The notes under the pieces: generated by a model
The model's input: only the letters and a program-made list of their open reading frames with translations
Database searches by the model: none
Told to the model about the DNA's origin: nothing
Shown: positions 9,503 through 18,957 of the stretch, one piece after another
Layout: each line of letters opens with the position of its first letter
Position numbering within the stretch: position 1 is the stretch's first letter
Position numbers and translations under genes: made by a program
Assembly: GCA_003133075.1 (NCBI GenBank)
Contig: PKZN01000043.1
Span: forward strand, 22,475-54,596
DNA from: Acidimicrobiaceae bacterium
GTDB lineage: Bacteria > Actinomycetota > Acidimicrobiia > Acidimicrobiales > RAAP-2
DNA length: 32,122 nt
Direction: 5' to 3'

Positions 9503-9672
9503 GTTTCCGGATTCCCATTGCCCTTCTCCTGTATCACGAGACTCTAAGGGTACGAGAAGCAGACGGGCGAATGCACAATTCAAGCGATTCAACCACCATT
9601 TTGGATGTCGATATGATTCCCACTATCGACTTCAATCAGGCTTGCAGAATCAACTTCGCAGATGGGTAGATA

Positions 9673-11178
9673 GTGTCACACCGAATCTGGGCGCTAGCCG
9701 TTGTCATAATGCTGTTATTCGTATTGGTCGCCGTCCAGTCGTCTTGGGTTCAGTTATTCCACGCCCAAGCGCTCGATAATTCACCAATTAACCCAAGGAA
9801 CAATGTTAGTAGTGACCAATACGATCGCGGCGGTATCTACGCAGCAAATGGGGCAGTGCTCGCAAGATCAATCGCGACGTCATCAAAATCTAACCCTTGG
9901 AGACGGATCTATCCCTTTGGGTCACTGACTTCGAATGTAGTCGGCTTCACCTCATCAGAATACGGAGACTGGTACTTAGAAGTCGAATACAACAAGTACC
10001 TGGAATCGCATCGAGAGCCTCCTCAAAGTTTTGAACAACTCCTTGCACCGTCAATGGGAACCGACTCCTTGAACATCACTCTGGAACCCGCTCTCCAACA
10101 ACTGGCACGAACGGAACTCGCAGGTCGCGACGGGTCCGTGGTTGTTCTCGACCCTAGAAGTGGCGCAGTTTTGGCCCTCTATTCGAATCCCACATTCAAT
10201 CCGAAGCCATTCACCTCAGTTCATCCAAGTGAGCAAACCGCCGCGTGGAAAAAGGACAACAGAAAGGACGCTGATGGCTATCCGCCCCTCGGCCTAGTTG
10301 CTACTGAACAAACAATCTTCCCTGGATCGACTTTTAAAATTGTGACGACCGCCGGAATTGTTAAGTACAAGCCGTCGCTGCTCACGAAAAGGTATCCCTC
10401 CATGACTTACACAAAACTTCCTGACACAACGAACCTTTTACATAACGATGGTGGCGAACCCTGCGGGGGAACGGTTGCGGAAATGCTTCCCTCTTCATGT
10501 GACCCAGGATACGGACTGCTCGGTCTTGCTCTGGGTGCTCAAGATTTAACGAACATGGCCAACGCATTCGGTTTCAACGAGATTCCTCCCCTAGACCTGC
10601 CGGGAGGCGTCCCATCCTTCTTTCCAAAGGAGGCCAATCTTGCCGCCAATCCACCCTTCTTGGCTTACTCTGCCATTGGCCAAGAAGACGTCAGCGTTAC
10701 GGCACTTCAAGACGCATTAGTGGCTGCGGCAATCGCAAACGACGGCATAATAATGACTCCGCACCTTATGAACTACATCTCGTCACCGGAAGGCAAAACG
10801 GTGATTCGATACAAAGATTCTGAATGGAAAGCGCCACTTAGTGCCGTTCAGGCTGCAACCATTGTTCCACTCATGGAAGACGTGGTGAAGTATGGAACGG
10901 CTGCCGAAGTCGGTTTCCTTCCGGCTGACGACGTCGCTGCAAAGACGGGCACCGCTCAAGTCGGAGATAACCTAAAAAACGACACTGACGATTGGATGAT
11001 CGCTTTTGCGCCCGCCGACGACCCAACCGTCGCAATCGCAGTCAGTGTTCCTTTCCAGACATTCAGCGCTACGGGGGCAGAAGTTGCCGGACCAATTACT
11101 AAGTGCTTGATCGAAGGGACTCTTGCACTTCAGGCTCATTTACCGGTTACCGGAACCGCGACAACTTGTCCTGCGTAG
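9673..11178 (+). CDS. Class B penicillin-binding protein (PBP2/PbpA-like transpeptidase)
   Basis: N-terminal TM, YDRGGIYAANGAVLA, SxxK motif PGSTFKIV, KTG motif AKTGTAQVG; GTG start at 9673. Confidence 0.88.
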   Translation: MSHRIWALAVVIMLLFVLVAVQSSWVQLFHAQALDNSPINPRNNVSSDQYDRGGIYAANGAVLARSIATSSKSNPWRRIYPFGSLTSNVVGFTSSEYGDWYLEVEYNKYLESHREPPQSFEQLLAPSMGTDSLNITLEPALQQLARTELAGRDGSVVVLDPRSGAVLALYSNPTFNPKPFTSVHPSEQTAAWKKDNRKDADGYPPLGLVATEQTIFPGSTFKIVTTAGIVKYKPSLLTKRYPSMTYTKLPDTTNLLHNDGGEPCGGTVAEMLPSSCDPGYGLLGLALGAQDLTNMANAFGFNEIPPLDLPGGVPSFFPKEANLAANPPFLAYSAIGQEDVSVTALQDALVAAAIANDGIIMTPHLMNYISSPEGKTVIRYKDSEWKAPLSAVQAATIVPLMEDVVKYGTAAEVGFLPADDVAAKTGTAQVGDNLKNDTDDWMIAFAPADDPTVAIAVSVPFQTFSATGAEVAGPITKCLIEGTLALQAHLPVTGTATTCPA

Positions 11179-11194
11179 CTATAAACGAGACCGC

Positions 11195-11231
11195 CCCGAA
11201 TTCTCGTGGTCAAACGAGGCACCTATTCGGG
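11195..11231. terminator. Candidate bidirectional terminator between convergent genes
   Basis: Nested inverted repeats CCCGAAT...ATTCGGG (11195-11201/11225-11231) and CTCGT-ggtcaa-ACGAG (11203-11218) at the ends of the convergent PBP and sigma genes. Confidence 0.45.
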
Positions 11232-11720
11232 AGGTACCAAAAGGTTGCGTAACTTTGATCTCGAGCGCGTTACTCGTATGGCTACTGCGTTTTCAGTAAT
11301 TCCCATCGCCTGAGCAACTTCTCGATGACTCAAATCCTCCCAATAAAGCAGTCGAAGCAACTCACGTTCGTTGCTGCGTAGCTTCGATAGAGCAAGACGA
11401 ATGCTTCTCGTACCGACTGTATCGACCTCGACATTCTCTTCGGTCCTTTCCATCGCGAGTCGGACAAACAAACTCTGTCTACGGTCTCGAGCTCTTCGAA
11501 GATTTGCAAGGACGCGAAATGTAATCCCATAGAGCCACGCGCGCTCCAGCGTTTCGTCCGGCCTGTCCCTCCATTTCTGCCAGGCGATAAAGAGCGCATC
11601 GACAACCACGTCTTCGCAACCTTCGACATCGTCCCACCTGCGTCTCGCGTACTTCATCATCGCAGATGAATGCTGCTCAGCGAATATTGAGAATTCTGAA
11701 GAAGACGAAACGGGGGTCAT
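11223..11720 (-). CDS. ECF-type RNA polymerase sigma factor
   Basis: Region 2-like CEDVVVDALFIAWQKW and region 4 ALSKLRSNERELLRLLYWEDLSHREVAQAMGITENAVAIRVTRSRSKLR; ATG at 11720. Confidence 0.85.
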   Translation of the reverse strand: MTPVSSSSEFSIFAEQHSSAMMKYARRRWDDVEGCEDVVVDALFIAWQKWRDRPDETLERAWLYGITFRVLANLRRARDRRQSLFVRLAMERTEENVEVDTVGTRSIRLALSKLRSNERELLRLLYWEDLSHREVAQAMGITENAVAIRVTRSRSKLRNLLVPPE

Positions 11721-12892
11721 TGGCAATCATCGAGGTCTGCCGCGCGGCGAGCCGGATTAGTCAGACGAGCGTAACTTGAATGACGCATTCCTGCGCGTGA
11801 ACCTCTGACCTGAGTTTGTCACGCAACCGTCTCCATTTTTTCCCATCCCTTGCCACAAGCGCGGACCAATGTGTAGTGGGTGGCCCACTAATAAACCTAT
11901 GCGCAGTATGACCATGCCACTCAAACTCGCGAGTGACGCCTCTTAGAGCGCCGACATGCCTATAATTTCCAGCCATGCGGAAGAAGTTGAGTGACGCTCA
12001 GTTAGGGGATTCGATCAAAAGTGCAGATCCTCTCACTCGCCTCTCTACTGACGAAAGAGGTGACGCTGATACAAATGCGAGGATTCTGATCCGCGTCAAT
12101 GACAGAATAAACTCCTCCACGCGCCAACGCTGGCGGCTCTGGAAGAGGTCACTCACCACACGTGCGATCGACAGGAGCCAGGCCCCTATTCCGTCTGAGG
12201 GAGGATGGTCCTCCGATTTGCCGGGCGCAGGTTCCGCCTCTCAATAGATAGGAAGTCGTCTTCGCCACTCGTTGTATTTCGACAGACGCAAAGTATTAGA
12301 CGAGGGCAGCAGCAATCTCAATACTGCGTACTTCGATGATCATATTTTGAATGTCTTGCAGCCACTACTCTGACTCATGGCTACCGCCGGCTAGAGCGTC
12401 GACTTCGAATCGAAATCGGACTATTCTTCTGCAGCGCAACTTCTCCTGCCGACAATCCGACGTGCCTGTTCATTACAAGATTGTGGGGATCGGCGTCAAT
12501 GCGAAACTACGAGAGCGGCCAAAGAAAGACAAGACGTCTGCACCGCATAAAATCAAAGAACTTTGCGTGCCTTATGGATCCTCAAAACACGCAGCAAACT
12601 TCCTCGAAGGCTACAAAGGTCAGCGTCTCCATTCGGACGGATCCTGCTAACTCCGCCGCATGGAACGCGAGAGGTTCGCTTCGCGAATGAAATGTTGAAG
12701 ATTTACGCACGAATAAGGGTTTCGCTTTTCGAGGAAGTTGACGAACTTGTCAACGATGCCTTTTCTAATTTGTGACGGTGACCATGACACTCAAAGAAAT
12801 ACGGTCCGAGATGCTCGACGCGTCAACAACGGTAGTTTTAGAAAAGTTCCCCCAACAACTACTTCCCGGACGTTGGACGCGAAGTCAAGAAC

Positions 12893-13858
12893 CTAGTTTC
12901 CGCCAAGAGGGACATCTTCGGGCAATGCGTTTCCCGTCCTCACGTCTGGAGGCACCGACTCAGCGCCTTCCATTGAATTGCCGCGCGGAAGTGCCTCAAG
13001 GCTGTCACGCGGCACCTCGTGGAATTCTTTCGTCTTCGCATTAGGAAGATATAACTTTGATGGCCACATCGCGCTTTCGGCACATGCAACACACAATTTC
13101 AGGGCGGCCTCCACGTCCGGCTTCTGCCTCATCATTCCCTCGATGGCGGCGTTTACTGGGTCGGCACATTGCCGGTCAATCGAGAAGATGGGATATTCGC
13201 GTCCATTCCAAACTCCCTTCAAAGAACGAGTTTCAAATAGAAGTGCTCTTTCATGATCTTCGATGTGTTTGTGGGTCTTGTCCCAAAGGCAAATCAGCAT
13301 TGCCCAAGCAACTTCGAGAGTCATCGTGAATAGTCTCTGAGAACTGGCAGCAACGACCCTAAATCCTGTATCAATTCCTGGTCCGAAATAGTCATACAGA
13401 AATTTCTTTCCGTCGCTAGATTTGATGGCCTCATGGTTTAACTCGACCACACCTTTGTCACTCACTTCGGTTGTGGGATCTCGCGGTATTGAACTTTGAC
13501 TGTCCGGTCCGGGAAAGGTACCGATGAAACCACCCCCTTTCGTACTTAAGGACGTATCTCTTAAATAGTCCGTCTCATACTTGTCCATCGCTTTGAGCCA
13601 GAGACTCACCGCCGCGCAAATGTCTTCCTCGCTTCGAACGCGAGAAAAGAAGAGCATCTCGTCACCGAGAACCTTCCAAAGTTCGAAACCAGGACCATAT
13701 TGGTGTTCAAGAGTCAAATCTCCGAGAACCTGCGGAAATCCACGGTAGAAAGAGAGGAAAGTCTCGCGCCACCCTTCGACGTTTTGCTGCTTATAAGCCG
13801 TGGATCCCACTACGTCGCACGACAAAAACAAGAGTGACTCCGCCACGGAGCCGCTCAT
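12893..13858 (-). CDS. Class III nucleotidyl-cyclase-like protein (possible Pycsar-type cyclase)
   Basis: 321 aa; LLFLSCDVVGSTAYKQQ and WKVLGDEMLFFS match the two metal-Asp segments of the class III cyclase core; YFGPGIDTGFRVVAASSQ downstream. Confidence 0.65.
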   Translation of the reverse strand: MSGSVAESLLFLSCDVVGSTAYKQQNVEGWRETFLSFYRGFPQVLGDLTLEHQYGPGFELWKVLGDEMLFFSRVRSEEDICAAVSLWLKAMDKYETDYLRDTSLSTKGGGFIGTFPGPDSQSSIPRDPTTEVSDKGVVELNHEAIKSSDGKKFLYDYFGPGIDTGFRVVAASSQRLFTMTLEVAWAMLICLWDKTHKHIEDHERALLFETRSLKGVWNGREYPIFSIDRQCADPVNAAIEGMMRQKPDVEAALKLCVACAESAMWPSKLYLPNAKTKEFHEVPRDSLEALPRGNSMEGAESVPPDVRTGNALPEDVPLGGN

Positions 13859-14352
13859 GTAAGCCTGAGGACCTCGGCGCGAATCTCAGCTGCCGCGGGG
13901 GAAACGTCGAACACTTGAGCAATGTGGAAGAAATTTGAGCCAAATCTCTCATATTGGTTCTTAAAGCTTTCTTTCGGCATCAGAAGGGAGGCCGCAAAAA
14001 AATTCGCCTGCGTTTCGAGTCGGTTTTGACCCCCGCGCTGAAAGGCCATTTCGCCAGTTTCGCCCAACTGGAGATAGTGCAAGAAGTAATGGCCCAACTC
14101 GTGCGCGAGGGTGAATTGATCGCGTCTCTGAGAGGTGTGGTTCGGGAGAAAAATGGTGAATTTGCCTTCGTCGGCCACGAACAGAGACTCGTCAGTATCC
14201 ACATATTCAATCTGTCCGCCCAAAGTCTTAACCAGATCTTTTAGGTTTGCTCGGCCATCCGCGTCATAAATCTTGTATTTCGTACCTATGCGCTCTGCGT
14301 ATTGCTGAATGGCATCATAAGACAATTCTGAAGCCCGCTGCGCTTGCCCCAT
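13855..14352 (-). CDS. ImmA/IrrE family metallo-endopeptidase
   Basis: FTLAHELGHYFLHYL (HExxH), RLETQANFFAASLLMP. Confidence 0.9.
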   Translation of the reverse strand: MGQAQRASELSYDAIQQYAERIGTKYKIYDADGRANLKDLVKTLGGQIEYVDTDESLFVADEGKFTIFLPNHTSQRRDQFTLAHELGHYFLHYLQLGETGEMAFQRGGQNRLETQANFFAASLLMPKESFKNQYERFGSNFFHIAQVFDVSPAAAEIRAEVLRLT

Positions 14353-14737
14353 CGCGAAACCTCCTCAAACTAACGCCCGTCCATTGGCGACTTCCCGACA
14401 GACACAGATTATCGGGGAAAAGACTTCCACCCGTTTCTTCTGGCGTGACAATTACTTCAGATATCGGGTTCAACCGTCCTCCGACATACGGGTGACCGTT
14501 GTTTCCTCAGACGCTTGCCTCAGGAACGGAGGATGTGACGGACCGTCGAAGGCAACCCGGGAACAATAAGTCGTCAGGCCTGGACACTTGCCACGAACGC
14601 GCCCGATCTTCAAATCAGACTGCGCGGATGGGTGTACCCCCCGAGAGAGGACGGTACTCCTTAACCCCTGAAGCGGTCAGAGTATTGGGTGATCAAGAGT
14701 GAAGTCCCCTGCGACACCTTCCCTGGAGCGACAAACC

Positions 14738-15373
14738 CTATGACCCAAACGGACTTTCTGAAGATAGGTCACTTCTGCCATAGTCTGGCCAAATGACGGG
14801 AGATGTGGCCCACTCAGGTTGAGGTGTCTCTCCGACGCGCCACATCTCCCGATGTTCGACTATTGCCCTTTTCGAACCGTCCTTTACAACTAAGAATCGA
14901 TAGCGGTTGCCAAGGATGTCTTTCGTGAAGATTGCGCCGAGCGACTCCGAATTGTGATTGAAGCCATCTTCTGCTTTCCATGTCGAAAGCGGCACCGAAG
15001 TCGCAGCGTCAAGCACCTGGTCGGCAAGAGTTTTTAGGGAAACGCCCGGCGGGATATCAATGGCCGACGTAAGCCAACCGTCTTGGCCATCCTGTTTGAC
15101 GACGAGCCGACACGACAATGCCGGACCTCCTCCCGCGTTGGTCAGTTCGATGCCGTTGACTGGACCACCAGTTCCCACAGCACTCTGAAACCAACGAACG
15201 CCGGGCGAAGGCTGCCACCGAAGTTCTCGATCTCGAACGACCTCTGCAATGAGTTTGTTTGAAGCGTTGACCTCATCAGATGCGGTTCTCACGAGCGATC
15301 GATTCTGCCGCAAAGTAACAGCGCTCACCGCGGCGAGACTCAGTGTACCGACGGCGGTTCTATAGATGGCCAA
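14738..15373 (-). CDS. Hypothetical protein with N-terminal hydrophobic segment
   Basis: 211 aa open frame; apparent TTG start, no ATG upstream before an in-frame stop, so the 5' end is uncertain. Confidence 0.4.
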   Translation of the reverse strand: MAIYRTAVGTLSLAAVSAVTLRQNRSLVRTASDEVNASNKLIAEVVRDRELRWQPSPGVRWFQSAVGTGGPVNGIELTNAGGGPALSCRLVVKQDGQDGWLTSAIDIPPGVSLKTLADQVLDAATSVPLSTWKAEDGFNHNSESLGAIFTKDILGNRYRFLVVKDGSKRAIVEHREMWRVGETPQPEWATSPVIWPDYGRSDLSSESPFGS

Positions 15374-15673
15374 TTGGACATCAGCGAACTTTTCGAATTG
15401 TTTGGCGAATTGCCCAAATTAGATAGAGCGCCATAACGAGTCACTCTATACACGTGTCATGCGCACGTTCAGCCCTCGTTGCCATCTCCGACGTTCATCT
15501 TGACGAAGGGTCCCAGGGCTCGAGCGAGTAGTTCATTCGGGGTCTCTGGATCAATTTTGTTGCCAAGAGATATCGCCAAATTCCGATCACTTTCGCGAGT
15601 TGGGGTACTCACCGTTGCAGGACCCGTGAACTATGAAGTGACGGAAGCAGCATTCACCGATCCTCTGTAGAGA

Positions 15674-16081
15674 TCATTCTGTCGTTGGCAAAAGCTCATA
15701 TGAAGCGCGACCATCGACCCAATGATCTCCATTATCCCAGTCCATCTCTTCCGGCTCGACCGCGAATATCTCCACGTGTACCACGCCTTCGCTCTCCCAT
15801 TCGGCATCTTTGTAGCGCAATCGCAATACCAGATACTGCCCAGTGGGGGGTCCGATATGCGCTTCGCGTTCCGAAAGCGGTACCGCCTCCACCAGCTTTA
15901 CCAAACACGCGGGCATCCGCCCCGGCCGGGGATACCAGCCGGCCACTAACCCCTCAACGTGACCAAGCCCCCACGTCCAATCGGCCTCCGGACGCGTACT
16001 CCCAAATACTCGAACTCCGTCGCCAAGGTCCATCGTTCGACTGTAACTTTCGCTCAAGTTGCCGTCTACTCCTTCGTCCAA
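15674..16081 (-). pseudogene. Hypothetical protein, likely 5'-truncated by the IS3-family element
   Basis: Coding-like frame opens at a TTG 10 bp from the IS terminal repeat and stays open into it; no ATG start. Confidence 0.45.
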
Positions 16082-16141
16082 ACTTGCCCCTGAATCACGC
16101 CGGGAAAGTGGGACAGGTAATTCCTCTGAGAGGATTACTTC

Positions 16142-16462
16142 ATGTCAGGAACTCCCCGATACTCACCCGAGCTGCGTGAACGTGCAGTGAAGATGGTGCA
16201 AGAACGCCGCCAGGACTACAGGTCCGACTGGGCGACGGTCACGGCCTTCTCAAAACTGTTCGGCATGTCGCCCGAGACGCTGCGAACTTGGGTCCAAAGG
16301 ACTCAGGTCGATCAAGGCAGTCGCCCTGGTCTTACCACTGACGAACGAACTCGCCTCAAAGAGTTGGAACGCGAAGTGCGCGACTTGCGACGGGCCAATG
16401 CCATCTTGAAGGATGCCTCAGTTTTCTTCGCGACCGAGCTCGACGGTCAAACGCGGAGGTAG
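16142..16462 (+). CDS. IS3-family transposase OrfA (HTH)
   Basis: YSPELRERAVKMVQE, FGMSPETLRTWVQ, LEREVRDLRRANAILKDAS leucine zipper. Confidence 0.92.
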   Translation: MSGTPRYSPELRERAVKMVQERRQDYRSDWATVTAFSKLFGMSPETLRTWVQRTQVDQGSRPGLTTDERTRLKELEREVRDLRRANAILKDASVFFATELDGQTRR

Positions 16463-16614
16463 TCACCTACATCGACGCTCGCAAGAGCCGGTGGGGAGTC
16501 GAGCCGATCTGCAGGGCCCTGCAGTTTGCTCCCACGACCTATTACGCCGCCAAGACGAGAGCCACCTGCGCGCGCCGGATTCGCGACGAGGAACTTAAGG
16601 CTGAGATCAGACGC

Positions 16615-17385
16615 GTGCACCACGACAACTTCGCCGTTTACGGCGTCGTCAAGGTCTGGAAACAGTTGCAGCGCGAGGGCCACTCGGTCGCGCGCTGCAC
16701 CGCCCAGCGGCTCATGAAAGACCTGGAACGGCAAGGCGCCCGGCGTGGTCGCCGGTTCAAGAAAACGACCTTCGGCGATGACCAACTGCACCGTCCGAGT
16801 GACCTCGTCGATCACCAGTTCGTCGCCAGTGCACCGAATCGTCTCTGGGTCGCGGACCTGACCTACGTGAAGACCCACAGTGGCTGGACCTACGTGGCGT
16901 TCATCATCGACGTCTTCAGCCGAGCCATCGTGGGCTGGCAGGTGTCGAACTCGTTACGCAGTGACCTCGCGATCGACGCGCTCGAGATGGCGATCTTTGC
17001 GCGAGGCGACCGAGACCTGAGTGAATTGATACATCACAGCGATCGTGGAGTCCAATATTTAAGTATTCGCTACTCGGAGCGACTCGGTGAAGCCGGCGTC
17101 GTCGCATCAGTTGGGAGTCGCGGCGACAGTTACGATAATGCGCTCGCCGAATCGTTCAACGGACTCTTCAAGACGGAACTAATCCATCGGCAAGGACCTT
17201 GGCGCAACGTGGAACACGTTGAATGGGCGACGCTTAACTACGTCGACTGGTTCGATCGACGGCGTCTGCACGGCGAGATCGGCATGGTCCCGCCTGCAGA
17301 GTTCGAGGCTCGCTACTATCACTCGAACGAGTCAGAAAGTCTGGCCGGTTTGGAAGGAATTTTGTCTACACAACACCCGGCGTGA
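16615..17385 (+). CDS. IS3-family transposase OrfB (DDE integrase); frame extends upstream to about 16420 for -1 frameshift expression
   Basis: DLTYVKT, HHSDRGVQY, GDSYDNALAESFNG; in-frame ...EVVTYIDARKSRWGVEPICRALQ upstream of the track start. Confidence 0.93.
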   Translation: MHHDNFAVYGVVKVWKQLQREGHSVARCTAQRLMKDLERQGARRGRRFKKTTFGDDQLHRPSDLVDHQFVASAPNRLWVADLTYVKTHSGWTYVAFIIDVFSRAIVGWQVSNSLRSDLAIDALEMAIFARGDRDLSELIHHSDRGVQYLSIRYSERLGEAGVVASVGSRGDSYDNALAESFNGLFKTELIHRQGPWRNVEHVEWATLNYVDWFDRRRLHGEIGMVPPAEFEARYYHSNESESLAGLEGILSTQHPA

Positions 17386-17652
17386 TTCATAAAGTGCTCC
17401 GTCGACTACAGCCCACGGGTGTCCAGTGCCCAACTTATTGTCGGCGATTCTGCGATTGGCTTCCAGGGTCAACGAAGCAACATCGCAACTACGTCATGTC
17501 ACATTCATTCCCGCTTTTTTACTTCATCAGAACGGACTTCCACGGTCCACTCTCGTCTGAATACCCACGAAATATCTCTCAGAATTCTTGCCCACGGATC
17601 CCAACGGTCGCGCCCAACTCCAGTTTCTAAGAGAATTCGGCAAAAGGCTGGC

Positions 17653-18183
17653 TCAGACGTGTCCTCTGATGCCAAGGTTTACAAGCCGATAGTCCATCGC
17701 TTGACGGCTTACTCCGAATTGTTCCGCCAATGAGTCCACAAGAACGTCCACCGAGTCATCTGGACCGAGGCCCGTTTCTGTAACGGCGCGCATCACCAAA
17801 TCCTTTGGCATAAGTAGCTCCGCGGCAAACGCATTGGCTTGAATTTCTTCTTGGTCCGTCCCGGCACTCGATCGGTCGTCGCGGAAATCCACGCGAACGA
17901 GGCGATCTACGAACACCTTTCTCCCCTGGTGAAGGCTCATATGGCCAATCTCGTGAGCGATCGAGAATCGTTGACGCACATCAGGATGTCCCGTATTGAC
18001 GCCGATGACTGTACGCGTCCCATCTCGATACAGCATCGCTGAGATATTGCCGTCGAACGGTTCATATGTGATGGACGCACCGAGACTTCGAGCTATCGCC
18101 TCAACTGGAACGGGTGGTCGACTCACTCCCTGTTCCTTTAGTACGGCCTGGGCCTTTTCTTCTACGTTTCGCTTATCTGGCAT
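17653..18183 (-). CDS. ImmA/IrrE family metallo-endopeptidase
   Basis: RFSIAHEIGHMSLHQG, EIQANAFAAELLMP. Confidence 0.92.
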   Translation of the reverse strand: MPDKRNVEEKAQAVLKEQGVSRPPVPVEAIARSLGASITYEPFDGNISAMLYRDGTRTVIGVNTGHPDVRQRFSIAHEIGHMSLHQGRKVFVDRLVRVDFRDDRSSAGTDQEEIQANAFAAELLMPKDLVMRAVTETGLGPDDSVDVLVDSLAEQFGVSRQAMDYRLVNLGIRGHV

Positions 18184-18514
18184 TTCTCATCGCTCCTATA
18201 TCGTCATCGGTAACGATCGGTTGGATTTGGCGAAGCACCCACGCCTGAGACGCTTCATCCATTCCTTGCAAGCCCCCCGGAAGATTCTCGTCTCCAGTCG
18301 AGCTCCGCTCGGGCAACAGTGCCGTTGGTTCTACACCAAGGGCCGCGGCCATATCGATGAGGAGGTGGAGCGGAACGCGCTGACGACCTTTTTCAACGTT
18401 CACGATGGATGTGCGACTGAGCGACACGCGCTCGCCGAGAAGTTGCTGCGACATCCCGTGATCTCGACGGGTACGCGCGAGGAGTCGTCCGAAATCTCGG
18501 TAGAAAACCTCCAT
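18173..18514 (-). CDS. XRE-family HTH transcriptional regulator
   Basis: LLARTRRDHGMSQQLLGERVSLSRTSIVNVEKGRQRVPLHLLIDMAAALGV; overlaps the ImmA gene by 11 bp. Confidence 0.9.
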   Translation of the reverse strand: MEVFYRDFGRLLARTRRDHGMSQQLLGERVSLSRTSIVNVEKGRQRVPLHLLIDMAAALGVEPTALLPERSSTGDENLPGGLQGMDEASQAWVLRQIQPIVTDDDIGAMRNAR

Positions 18515-18549
18515 GTGTTCAGCCTACACATTACGTCAGTGATGCTGAC
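18514..18549. promoter_or_regulatory. Two operator-like inverted repeats in the XRE/Bil-like divergent intergenic region
   Basis: TGTGT-N7-ACACA (18514-18530) and GTCAG-TGATG-CTGAC (18535-18549). Confidence 0.45.
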
Positions 18550-18681
18550 ACGTTTGCTTCACCAACACCCCCGTATGGAATACGGACAGTGGTGATAACG
18601 TGATGAGAACGACCCGAGTGCTCGAGGACGGCTCAAGTCGAGCCGCAGTTGCAAGGGCGCGAGTCGCTTAAGGAGTTGCGG

Positions 18682-18957
18682 ATGTCAGAGAACCCCGAAC
18701 ACGAGATCACGCTGATCATCGTCTATGGAGTAAACAAGCCCCTAACGGTCCAAGAGGACGAGACAATCGAGACAGTCAAGCTCGACGCGATGGAACTCTT
18801 CAGCATTGCCCGGGAGGACAAGGACAAATTCGTCCTCAAGACCAAGGTCGACGAGAAAGAAGAACAGCTCGAGGAGGCGGAAAAGGTCGAGCATTATCAC
18901 CTGAAGAACGATCAGAAGGTCACCCTCGCTGCCGGAACGCCTTTCGGCGAGCGATGA
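18682..18957 (+). CDS. bilA: Ubiquitin-like beta-grasp protein (BilA-like / DUF2604-like)
   Basis: 91 aa; ATG at 18682 preceded by AAGGAG; EITLIIVYGVNKPLTVQEDETIETVKLDAMELF...HYHLKNDQKVTLAAGTPFGER; first of four overlapping genes with E2/JAB/E1. Confidence 0.75.
   Translation: MSENPEHEITLIIVYGVNKPLTVQEDETIETVKLDAMELFSIAREDKDKFVLKTKVDEKEEQLEEAEKVEHYHLKNDQKVTLAAGTPFGER

Larger units (their letters stand above)
16091..17389 (+). mobile_element. IS3-family insertion sequence (1299 bp)
   Basis: Terminal inverted repeats TGAATCACGCCGGG at 16091-16104 and its reverse complement CCCGGCGTGATTCA at 17376-17389, enclosing orfA and orfB in -1 frame relation. Confidence 0.9.

Noticed and set aside
9478-9669. 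63-aa ORF upstream of the PBP gene
   Set aside because: Starts inside the long inverted repeat; no coding-like features or known motif.
11761-11976. 71-aa minus-strand ORF
   Set aside because: Possible but without motif, RBS or neighbour support.
11975-12775. Several short plus-strand ORFs between the sigma and cyclase genes
   Set aside because: Mutually overlapping, no recognisable domain; treated as non-coding or degraded.
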